Source: Methylosinus sp. Ce-a6 (GTDB taxonomy: Bacteria; Pseudomonadota; Alphaproteobacteria; Rhizobiales; Beijerinckiaceae). From it: a DNA stretch of 64,000 nt. Each line of letters begins with the position of its first letter. The first letter of the stretch is position 1. The notes beneath the pieces are model-generated. The model was not told the origin of the DNA and searched no databases. It saw only the letters and a program-made list of their open reading frames with translations. Below are positions 56,489 to 64,000 of the stretch, piece by piece. Position numbers and translations under genes: made by a program. The stretch spans positions 31,064 through 95,063 of the forward strand of contig NZ_BGJX01000015.1 in assembly GCF_009811655.1 (NCBI RefSeq), given 5' to 3'.

Positions 56489-56731
56489 GGCGCGGCGGCT
56501 CCGTCCCGGCGAGGAAGGCGTCTATAGCGCGGCGCGCGGCTTTCGTCTGCCGCGGAAATCCGACCGGCAGGGGCGAGGCGATTTCATGCTGTCGCCGAGC
56601 CGTCCGCCATCGCCCCCGGGCGAAACGGCCGGCGGATGCACGAAAGGTCACGCTATGAGAGGTTCGGCGGCGGTCCGGCCGGCGGCGGTTTCGGCGGAGG
56701 CTAGAAAAGCTCTAGCCTCCGCCCCCGAAAC

Positions 56732-58633
56732 TCAGAACTCGGTCCAATCCCCCTCCTGCGCGACCTCCGCCTTTCGCACGGCCGCGCCGGAGCGCGAGGT
56801 CGCGGTCCGTTTCAGCATGGGGCGAGCCGCAGAAGGCGCGCGGCTCTCGATCTCGCCGATCTTGAAACGCGAGACGAGCTGAACCAGCTCGGCGCTGTCC
56901 TCGGCGAGCGAGCGGCTCGCCGCATTGGTCTCCTCGGACATGGCCGCATTCTTCTGCGTGACCTGATCGATCTCCTGCACCGCCGTGTTCACCTCGCGCA
57001 GGCTCGTCGATTGCGCCTCGGCGCTCGAGGCGATGCCGGTGACGACGACATCGATGCGATTGACCTGCTCGACGATGCGGTGGAGCGAGGCGCCCGTCTC
57101 GGCGACGAGCGCGACGCCGTCCTGCACGCGGGCGTTGGAGGCGACGATGAGGTCCTTGATCTCCTTGGCGGCTTCCGCCGAGCGCTGGGCGAGCGAGCGC
57201 ACCTCCGTCGCCACCACGGCGAAGCCGCGTCCGGCCTCGCCCGCGCGCGCCGCCTCGACGCCGGCGTTGAGCGCGAGAAGATTGGTCTGGAAGGCGATCT
57301 CGTCGATGACGCCGATGATCTGGCCGATCTGCTCGGAGGATTTTTCGATGCCGCTCATCGCTTCTATGGCGTCGCCGACGATCTTCTCGCCTTTGACCGC
57401 ATCGGTCTTGGCGTCGCCGACGATCTCGCGCGCCTCGACGGCGCTCTCGGCCGCCTTGCGCACCGTGCCGGTGATCTGGTCGACGGCCGCGGCCGTCTCC
57501 GCCAGCGTCGCCGCCTGCTGCTCGTTGCGCTGCGAGAGATCCTCGGCCGCATGGGCGATGTCGCGCGTGCTGGCGCCGATCGCGCCGCTGGTCGCGACGA
57601 TGCCGCGCAAAGTATGCTGCATGCGCTCGGCGGCGGCGTTGAACCGAGCCCTGAGCTTCTCGTAATCCTTGATGAACTCCTTCTCGAGACGGACCTCGAG
57701 GTCGCCCTCGGCCAGCCGCTCCATGGCGGCCGTATATTCGGCGAAGAAGAAATCGCGATTCTCGATATACCATTTGGCGCCGGCCGCCTTTTCTTCGAGC
57801 TTGGCGGCGGCGGCGGCGTTCTGCTCGGCGGCGCGCGTCTCGGCGAGGCGGACCTCCTCGAGCCTGTCGCGCACCACGCCGATGGCGTCGCGCAGCCGGC
57901 CGATCTCGTCGTCGCGCCCCGCGAAGGGCGGCTGGCCGAGCGTGTCGCCGCGCGCGAGCTTCGCCGCATAGTCCGAGAGCGCGACGATCGGCTTCACCAC
58001 GCGGCGATGCGCGACGAGCGCCGCGCCGGCGAGAAGGCCGAGAATGGCGAGCGCCGCCGCGAGGCTCGCCCAATCGTAACGCTCGCCGAGCGCGACCGCG
58101 CTCTGTTCCGTCGTCCTCGCAAAGCCGTTCGCCTTGTCGATTTGACGCTCGACGAAGGCGCGATGGGCGGAGAAGCTCTTGTCGAGGCGCGCCAGCGACG
58201 CTTCGACGCCGGCGCCGTCGCCGCGCTCGAGCGCGGAGAAAAAGACGTCGATCTCGCGCCAGAAGGCCTCGGCCTCCTTCGCGGCCGGCCCATTGGCGAG
58301 GGCGACGAGATCGGCGGGCAGAAGCGTCGATTTCGACCAGAGGGCGCGTCGTTGCTCGAACCGTTCGCGCGACGCCTGGAGACGCGATTTCGCCTCGCTC
58401 GCGTCCAGCTTGGAGGAAGCGGCGCGCTCCGCGTCGAGATAGGCCTCCACCAAGAAGAGCGGCGGCGGCAGAAGATCGGCGACGAAGTCCTTGCCGGCGG
58501 CGAGCTTCTGATAGGCCGGGCCGCCGATCTGCAGCTCGCCGAGAATATAGCGGCTCGCGCCGGCGGTCGCCGCAAAGGCGAAAAGCGCGATCGCGGCGAG
58601 CAGGCTCGCGGCGCGTGCGATGGAAAGGCGCAT
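56732..58633 (-). CDS. Methyl-accepting chemotaxis protein
   Basis: 633 residues from the ATG at 58633, which gives a clean first helix. Two membrane helices (about 7-26 and 190-210) flank a helical periplasmic domain. HAMP, a linker coiled coil, then the signalling hairpin with IDEIAFQTNLLALNAGVEAA. C-terminal pentapeptide-like DWTEF, suggesting CheR/CheB docking. No che genes are adjacent. Confidence 0.93.
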   Translation of the reverse strand: MRLSIARAASLLAAIALFAFAATAGASRYILGELQIGGPAYQKLAAGKDFVADLLPPPLFLVEAYLDAERAASSKLDASEAKSRLQASRERFEQRRALWSKSTLLPADLVALANGPAAKEAEAFWREIDVFFSALERGDGAGVEASLARLDKSFSAHRAFVERQIDKANGFARTTEQSAVALGERYDWASLAAALAILGLLAGAALVAHRRVVKPIVALSDYAAKLARGDTLGQPPFAGRDDEIGRLRDAIGVVRDRLEEVRLAETRAAEQNAAAAAKLEEKAAGAKWYIENRDFFFAEYTAAMERLAEGDLEVRLEKEFIKDYEKLRARFNAAAERMQHTLRGIVATSGAIGASTRDIAHAAEDLSQRNEQQAATLAETAAAVDQITGTVRKAAESAVEAREIVGDAKTDAVKGEKIVGDAIEAMSGIEKSSEQIGQIIGVIDEIAFQTNLLALNAGVEAARAGEAGRGFAVVATEVRSLAQRSAEAAKEIKDLIVASNARVQDGVALVAETGASLHRIVEQVNRIDVVVTGIASSAEAQSTSLREVNTAVQEIDQVTQKNAAMSEETNAASRSLAEDSAELVQLVSRFKIGEIESRAPSAARPMLKRTATSRSGAAVRKAEVAQEGDWTEF

Positions 58634-58871
58634 TACACTGCCTCCGGATGGAGCGAGCCGCTCGGAGACGATAATTGTCCTGGCGGCGGATATGTTGCGA
58701 GGGAGAGCGAAGCTGTCGGCGCGGAACGCTCCGCGACCGGGAACAGGCCGGATCGACACCGGAATGGAGGAGCGGCGTCATGCCTTCGAGCGCCCGCCAC
58801 ATGCGCCCGATCCTCCATGTGACAAAATTACGTAGGTCGTCTTAAGAAATTGTGCAGGAGGCCGCCTGGCG

Positions 58872-59195
58872 TCATTTGCGCTGGATCGACGCCGTATAAG
58901 CGAGCAGCGCCTCGATCTGCGCGGGCGAGAATTCGAAGCGCGGCATGTCGAGCCCGCCATGGCCGACGACGATTCCCTCCGCCAGCGCCTCCTCGAGATT
59001 GTCGAGCGGATATTTCTTCGTGAGCGAGCGAAAGGGCGGCGAGGCCGGATTGGGGCTCTTCCCCCGCGCGCCGATGGCGTGGCAGCGGCTGCAATTGGCC
59101 TTGGCGATGGCGCGGCCGCGCTCGATCTGCTCGGCGGCGAATGGCTCGCGCGGAACGAAGACGACGAGCGCGCACACGATCAGAATGAAGCGCAT
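58872..59195 (-). CDS. Small c-type cytochrome
   Basis: 107 residues with a signal peptide (about 1-21). CSRCH heme-binding motif at 35-39 and axial Met 84 in GGLDMPRFEFS. The end AQIEALLAYTASIQ is the usual class I last helix. Periplasmic electron carrier; partner not evident. Confidence 0.92.
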   Translation of the reverse strand: MRFILIVCALVVFVPREPFAAEQIERGRAIAKANCSRCHAIGARGKSPNPASPPFRSLTKKYPLDNLEEALAEGIVVGHGGLDMPRFEFSPAQIEALLAYTASIQRK

Positions 59196-59239
59196 GGTCG
59201 CGGCTCCTCTCCTCGTTCGGCCGAAAGCGGCGCGCGCCC

Positions 59240-60457
59240 TCACCCGCGCGCCTGCAGCGGCACGACATTGTGCAGCGTCGTCTCCGCGCTCTCGAAGAAA
59301 CGGCGCAGATTGCGCGCCGCCTGGCGGATGCGCTGCTCGTTCTCGACGAGGGCGAGGCGCAGATAGCCCTCGCCATGCTCGCCGAAGCCGACGCCCGGCG
59401 CGACCGCCACATCCGCCCTCTCGATGAGGAGCTTGGAAAATTCGAGGCTGGTCATGCCGGAAAAACGCTCCGGGATCGGCGCCCAGACGAACATGGAGGC
59501 CGAGGGCGCGGGAATCGTCCAGCCCGCCTGCGCGAAGCTCTCCACCATCACGTCGCGGCGCTTCTTATAGATGGCGCGCATCTCCTTGATGCAATCGTCC
59601 GGGCCGTTCAGCGCCGCCGTCGCCGCCACCTGGATCGGCGTGAAGGCGCCATAATCGAGATAGCTCTTCACCCGCGCGAGCGCGGCGCAGAGCCGCTCAT
59701 TGCCGACGGCGAAGCCGATGCGCCAGCCGGCCATGGAGAAGGTCTTCGACAGCGAGGAGAACTCCACCGCAATGTCGATCGCGCCATTGACCTGCAGGAT
59801 GGAGGGCGGCGGATTGTCGTCGAAATAGACCTCGGCATAAGCGATGTCGGAGAGCACGAAAATATCGTGCCGCTTCGCGAAGGCGACGAGATCCTTGTAG
59901 AAATCGAGCGAGGCGACCGTCGCCGTCGGATTGGCGGGGTAGCAGACGACGATGGCGATGGGCTTCGGTATCGAATGGGCGACGGCCTTCTCCAGCGCAT
60001 GAAAGAGCTGCGGCGTCGGATCGGCCGGCACGGAGCGGATGACGCCGCCCGCCATCAGAAAGCCGAAGGCGTGGATCGGATAGGAGGGATTGGGCGCGAG
60101 AATCACATCGCCCGGCGCGGTGATCGCCTGCGCCATATTGGCGAAGCCTTCCTTCGAGCCGAGCGTCGCCACCACCTGCGTCTCGGGATCGAGCTTCACG
60201 CCGAAGCGGCGCTCGTAATAGCCGGCCTGGGCGCGGCGGAGGCCAGCGATGCCCTTGGAGGCCGAATAGCGGTCGGTGCGCGGACGGCCGGCGGTCTCGA
60301 CGAGCTTCTCGATCACATGGCGCGGCGCCGGCAGGTCCGGATTGCCCATGCCGAGGTCGATGATGTCGGCGCCGCCGGCGCGCGCCTTGGCCTTGAGCCG
60401 ATTGACCTGCTCGAACACATAAGGGGGAAGGCGCTTGATGCGATAGAAGTCCGACAT
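59240..60457 (-). CDS. alaC: Alanine/LL-DAP-type aminotransferase (AlaC-like)
   Basis: 405 residues, fold type I PLP enzyme: IIDLGMGNPDLPAPRH at the start, the PLP-lysine SLSKTFSMAGWRIGF and the arginine motif GYLRLALVENEQR near the end. The sequence is the AlaC/class I-II type that converts pyruvate and glutamate to alanine and 2-oxoglutarate; other 2-oxo acids cannot be excluded. Confidence 0.9.
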   Translation of the reverse strand: MSDFYRIKRLPPYVFEQVNRLKAKARAGGADIIDLGMGNPDLPAPRHVIEKLVETAGRPRTDRYSASKGIAGLRRAQAGYYERRFGVKLDPETQVVATLGSKEGFANMAQAITAPGDVILAPNPSYPIHAFGFLMAGGVIRSVPADPTPQLFHALEKAVAHSIPKPIAIVVCYPANPTATVASLDFYKDLVAFAKRHDIFVLSDIAYAEVYFDDNPPPSILQVNGAIDIAVEFSSLSKTFSMAGWRIGFAVGNERLCAALARVKSYLDYGAFTPIQVAATAALNGPDDCIKEMRAIYKKRRDVMVESFAQAGWTIPAPSASMFVWAPIPERFSGMTSLEFSKLLIERADVAVAPGVGFGEHGEGYLRLALVENEQRIRQAARNLRRFFESAETTLHNVVPLQARG

Positions 60458-60537
60458 CGCCGATATCCGTTGAAAATTCCGTCCGCGCCCTTTTTGAGCG
60501 CGGCGGAGGATTGTGACGCGAAACCCTTTCGAAAGAG

Positions 60538-60903
60538 CTAGGGCTGTTTCGTCTCGGCGCGCCGCTCTTTCGGCGCGTCGGGAATTTTGACGCGGGCGGC
60601 GCGAGCGCGATTGGCGGCGGCCGCGGCGGCGAGCTCCTTCTCGAGCGTGGCGGCGCGGGCGGCGCTCTTCTTGGCGTCCTTCGCGGCGTCGGGCGCCGGC
60701 GCGACGAAGGGCGTGTAGCCGGTCGCCCCCGTCCGCGAGCGAACGACGAAATCGGCCGGCGGCGGCGGCGTCCTGCGCATGTCCAGCCCCTCGAAGAAAT
60801 TGCCGATCGACTCGCCGACCGTCTCCGACCCGCCTTCCTGCGCGCGCGCGCCGCCGGCGGCGACAGCGAACAGGATCAGGCAGAGCGCGAGGCGCGAGAT
60901 CAT
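60538..60903 (-). CDS. Exported hypothetical protein
   Basis: 121 residues from the ATG at 60903, with a signal peptide MISRLALCLILFAVAAGG ending ARA. The mature part carries FFEGLDMRRTPPPPADFVVR and YTPFVAPAPD and a lysine/alanine-rich helix. This proline motif recurs in small exported alphaproteobacterial proteins of unknown function. Not otherwise recognised. Confidence 0.65.
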   Translation of the reverse strand: MISRLALCLILFAVAAGGARAQEGGSETVGESIGNFFEGLDMRRTPPPPADFVVRSRTGATGYTPFVAPAPDAAKDAKKSAARAATLEKELAAAAAANRARAARVKIPDAPKERRAETKQP

Positions 60904-61123
60904 CGGTTTCTCCGGATGGTTGCTCCCGTCATAGAGCGACATTGCGGCTTTGGTAAGGGGGCGCCCGAATAAGGAAGCGCCAGCCCTTCCGCGACGCATC
61001 GCCGCGCTTAAGTATTGGAGGAAGAGCATTTCTGCGCCGGAGACGGTTTCCGAACCTCCGCGGGATATGCTCTAAGGAAGAGACACAGCCGAGGGCCGAA
61101 AGCCGCCGAGGACAGGACAGCCC

Positions 61124-63373
61124 ATGACCGCACAACGCCGTTCGCACGCCGGAGCCAAACGGCGGTCGCCGCTTCGCGCATCGGCCGAGCCGCCAGAGGC
61201 GCCGAAAGGAGGGGCCGCCGCCGGCGAGCGAGTGCTGACGCTCGCGGCCGATAACGACGGCCCCCGCAAGCGCGCGGCGAAAAAGATACAGAAGATGCAG
61301 CGCGCCGAGGCCGAACCGCCCCGCCCCGCCGCAAAGCGCGCGCCGGAAAAAAAGCCGGGCAAGGGCGCCCCGGCGAAAGCCGCGCCGGCGAAGAAGACCG
61401 CGAAAACGGCGGACGAGACGCACCGCCGCGACGCGCTCGACGCCGCGGCCCGGCTTCTGGCGAGCGCCGCTGGAGAATTGAGCGAGGAGCAGCGGCGCCT
61501 GCTGGTCGAGAGGCTGACGCCCGCCGCGCCGGCGCCCGCCCCCTCGCCCAAGGAGAGGACAGCGGCGCGGCCGAAGCCGGTCGTCCGAGCGCCGGCCGCG
61601 CAGAGCGGCCATGACATCGAGATTTTCGCGGAGAATCTCGCGCGGCTCGTGGATCAGGGACGCAAGGCGCTGGCCGCCGCGATCGGCGGCATGGAGCCCG
61701 GCGACACACGCAGCGAGCTCGCCAGCAATGTCGCCGATGCGGCGAAGACGCTCGGCGTGGTGGCCGAGCGTTGGATGGCCAAGCCCGAGCAGGCTTACGC
61801 CGCTCAGGCGACGCTCTTTTCCGGCCTCACCGACATTTGGAGCCAGACGCTGCGGCGCTTCTCCGGCGAGGATGCGCCGCCCATCGTTCCGTCCGATCCC
61901 AATGACAAGCGTTTTTCCGCGCCGGAATGGCGCGACAATCCCTTCTTCGACTGGCTGCGCCAATCCTATGCGCTGACCTCGCGCTGGGCCGGCGAGACAG
62001 TGGAGCGCACGGAGGGCCTCGACCCGCAGATGAAAGCCAAGGCGGCCTTCTACACGCGGCTCATCGCCAGCGCTCTCTCGCCCTCCAATTTCGTCGCCAC
62101 CAATCCCGAGCTGTTGCGCGCCACGCTCGACGCGCGCGGCGAAAATCTCGTGCGCGGCATGAAGATGCTGACCGAGGACCTCTCCGCCGGACACGGAATG
62201 CTGAAGCTGCGCCAGAGCGACGAGAGCGAGTTCGAGCTCGGCGTCGACATGGCCAACACGCCCGGCAAGGTGGTCTGTCGCACGCAGGTGATGGAGCTCA
62301 TCCAATATGCGCCGTCGACGCAGACGGTCTATGAGCGCCCGCTGCTGATCGTGCCGCCCTGGATCAACAAATTCTACGTGCTCGACCTCAATCGCGAGAA
62401 GAGCTTCGTGCGCTGGGCGGTGGCGCAGGGCCTCACCGTCTTCGTCATCTCCTGGGTCAATCCGGACGAGAGCCAGGCCGAGAAGGGCTTCGACGCCTAT
62501 ATGAAGGAGGGCGTGCTCGCCGCGCTCGACGCGGTGCAGCAGGCGACAGGCGCGGAACATGTGGCGGCGGCCGGCTATTGCGTCGGCGGCACCATGCTCG
62601 CCGCGACGCTCGCCTATCTCGCCGAGAAGGGCGACGACCGCATCGACAGCGTCACTTTTCTGGCGACGCAGGTGGATTTCACCGACGCCGGCGACATGCA
62701 AGTGTTCATCGACGAGGCGCGCCTCGCCGCGCTCGACGAGGCCATGGCCCGCACCGGCTATCTCGAAGGCGTCAAAATGGCGACGACCTTCAATCTGCTG
62801 CGGCCGAACGAATTGTTCTGGACCTATTTCGTCAACAATTACATGAAGGGCGTCGAGCCGGCGGCCTTCGATCTCTTGACCTGGAACTCCGACTGCACGC
62901 GCATCCCGCGCGCCAACCATCTCTTCTATCTGCGCCACTGCTACATAGAGAATGCGCTGTCGCAGGGCCGCATGGTGATCGACGGGGTCACGCTCAATCT
63001 GCGCAAGGTGAAGATCCCGATCTATGAGCTCGCCGCCAAGGAGGACCATATAGCGCCGGCGCGATCCGTCTTCACGGGAGCGAAATATTTCGGCGGCGAG
63101 GTGCGCTATGTGCTCGCCGGAGCGGGCCATATCGCCGGCGTCGTCAATCCGCCGGACAAGAACAAATATCAATATTGGACCGGCGGCCCGCCTGTCGGCG
63201 CCTATGAGGATTGGGCCAAGGCCGCCCGTGAGAACAAGGGCTCCTGGTGGGGCGACTGGCTCGCCTGGCTCACCGCCCAGGCCCCGCAGCGCGTGCCGGC
63301 GCGCATCCCCGGCGACGGCCGGCTGAAGGCGATTTGCGACGCGCCGGGGGAATATGTGCGGGTGCGGGCGTGA
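61124..63373 (+). CDS. phaC: Class I polyhydroxyalkanoate synthase with basic N-terminal extension
   Basis: 749 residues versus about 580-600 for the family. The first 170 are lysine/alanine/proline-rich (KKIQKMQRAEAEPPRP, KAAPAKKTAKTA) with no detectable fold. The synthase proper follows: NFVATNPELLRATLDARGEN, the lipase-like box GYCVGGTM with nucleophile C486, and the catalytic aspartate and histidine in AAKEDHIAP and GAGHIAGVVNP. It polymerises 3-hydroxyacyl-CoA on granules. phaA/phaB are not adjacent. Confidence 0.95.
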   Translation: MTAQRRSHAGAKRRSPLRASAEPPEAPKGGAAAGERVLTLAADNDGPRKRAAKKIQKMQRAEAEPPRPAAKRAPEKKPGKGAPAKAAPAKKTAKTADETHRRDALDAAARLLASAAGELSEEQRRLLVERLTPAAPAPAPSPKERTAARPKPVVRAPAAQSGHDIEIFAENLARLVDQGRKALAAAIGGMEPGDTRSELASNVADAAKTLGVVAERWMAKPEQAYAAQATLFSGLTDIWSQTLRRFSGEDAPPIVPSDPNDKRFSAPEWRDNPFFDWLRQSYALTSRWAGETVERTEGLDPQMKAKAAFYTRLIASALSPSNFVATNPELLRATLDARGENLVRGMKMLTEDLSAGHGMLKLRQSDESEFELGVDMANTPGKVVCRTQVMELIQYAPSTQTVYERPLLIVPPWINKFYVLDLNREKSFVRWAVAQGLTVFVISWVNPDESQAEKGFDAYMKEGVLAALDAVQQATGAEHVAAAGYCVGGTMLAATLAYLAEKGDDRIDSVTFLATQVDFTDAGDMQVFIDEARLAALDEAMARTGYLEGVKMATTFNLLRPNELFWTYFVNNYMKGVEPAAFDLLTWNSDCTRIPRANHLFYLRHCYIENALSQGRMVIDGVTLNLRKVKIPIYELAAKEDHIAPARSVFTGAKYFGGEVRYVLAGAGHIAGVVNPPDKNKYQYWTGGPPVGAYEDWAKAARENKGSWWGDWLAWLTAQAPQRVPARIPGDGRLKAICDAPGEYVRVRA

Positions 63374-63521
63374 GGGGGGGGGCGCGCTCGCTTTGGGTCA
63401 TTCCTCGACCTTCGCCGATGATGGCGAATAAGGAACGCCACGGCATGCCTCCAAGGCGGCTTGATAGCGAAGTTATCTGAGTATATGATTTTTTCGCTAT
63501 AATTAGCTAAGGTCGCTCGAA

Positions 63522-63932
63522 TTGGACATCGTCCGCAACCCATACGCGCCCGGCGCGGGGACTCCGCCTCCGGAATTGGCCGGGCGGTCATCCCTCATCG
63601 ACGACGCCACCAATGCGATCAAGCGCGTTGCGGCCGGACGCCCTGCGCAAAGCCTAATAATGGTCGGGTTACGGGGCGTCGGAAAGACAGTTCTATTAAA
63701 CCGGATCGAAGAAATTTCCTCTGATATTGGCTGTAAATCAGCATTTGTCGAAGCTCACGAGGGCAAGAATCTCCCAGAATTACTTGCGCCAAAATTACGA
63801 TCCCTCCTCTATTCATTGAGCAAGGTCGACAGCGCGCAAGACTTGGCGCGCCGCGGCCTACGCGGCCTAAAGGGCTTCTTGAATGGACTGAAAGTCACGA
63901 TAAACGATGTCGACTTTGGTCTGAGAACCTGA
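63522..63932 (+). pseudogene. AAA ATPase, truncated next to an insertion sequence
   Basis: 136 residues from a TTG at 63522 (MDIVRNPYAPGAGTPPPEL). Walker A VGLRGVGKTVLLNR is intact, but the frame stops right after DVDFGLRT. Relatives are about 350-400 residues with Walker B and sensors following, none of which is here. The junction is next to a transposase 3' end (63945), so the gene has probably been cut by the IS. The area is clearly lower in GC than the PHA synthase before it. Confidence 0.75.
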
Positions 63933-63944
63933 CTCAAAAGACAA

Positions 63945-64000
63945 CTATCGCGCGAGCCGCCTGATTGCGATCTGGATCGACGCCAGAACGACGAAGGTTT
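63945..64000 (-). mobile_element. Insertion sequence, 3' end of an IS5-like transposase
   Basis: On the minus strand the last 17 sense codons, TFVVLASIQIAIRRLAR then TAG, match the usual C-terminal tail of IS5-type (DDE) transposases. The rest of the IS lies beyond the window edge, so the family within IS5 and the far inverted repeat cannot be read. The end of the IS should fall at about 63920-63940, between the ATPase stop and this stop codon. Confidence 0.65.

Overview
The window is a GC-rich chromosomal segment of an alphaproteobacterium, most likely of the Hyphomicrobiales (Rhizobiales). The cell-cycle regulators DivK and PleD lie side by side, and the small families DUF3572, DUF2794, DUF4167 and DUF2628 are typical of that order, as are an OlsB ornithine-lipid enzyme and a class I PHA synthase. 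A Methylocystaceae-type methanotroph such as Methylosinus or Methylocystis would fit, but no methane-oxidation gene is present, so that remains a guess. No rRNA, tRNA or CRISPR array was seen.

Layout. 0-3.4 kb: end of a GlcG/HbpS-like gene, DUF3572, divK-pleD, a candidate CUCC-loop small RNA and a DUF2946-like gene. 3.4-14.9 kb: housekeeping and stress genes (GST, clpB, a CorC/HlyC-type CBS protein, DUF4167, prmC, htpG, DUF2794, a Bax1-I membrane protein). 15.3-26.8 kb: a membrane-anchored secreted protein whose mature end may be a histidine, a lytic transglycosylase, the ComM/YifB ATPase, a hybrid histidine kinase, a proline-rich OmpA-like protein, olsB, rpmI-rplT and a glycosyltransferase. 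27-30.4 kb: lipoamide dehydrogenase, a TacA-TacT-type toxin-antitoxin pair, a PRC-barrel protein and an AhpD-like protein.

30.5-37.4 kb is one strand of tightly packed genes: hisB, DUF2628, hisH, hisA, two small accessory genes (a two-helix membrane protein and a Cas2/SinR-like protein), hisF, hisE, coaA. From DUF2628 to coaA every junction is a 1- or 4-base stop/start overlap. Upstream on the same strand is a C5 cytosine methyltransferase overlapping a Vsr mismatch endonuclease, with no restriction endonuclease in sight.

37.7-50.3 kb is a type II secretion system in three blocks: gspG-gspK (+), gspL-M-C-like-D (-) and gspE-F-H-I-J (+). With it are a DUF1190-like gene, a dedicated prepilin peptidase and a small cysteine-containing secreted protein. 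50.5-63.4 kb holds a lone ABC-2 permease, a HerA-like ATPase, methylmalonyl-CoA mutase, a retropepsin-like protein, a chemoreceptor, a small cytochrome c, an AlaC-type aminotransferase and a PHA synthase with a long basic N-terminal extension. The right edge holds an AAA ATPase that stops abruptly next to the 3' end of an IS transposase.

Several families of palindromic repeats are scattered through the intergenic spaces. Some are bounded by CTAG, and in two genes the stop codon falls on that CTAG.
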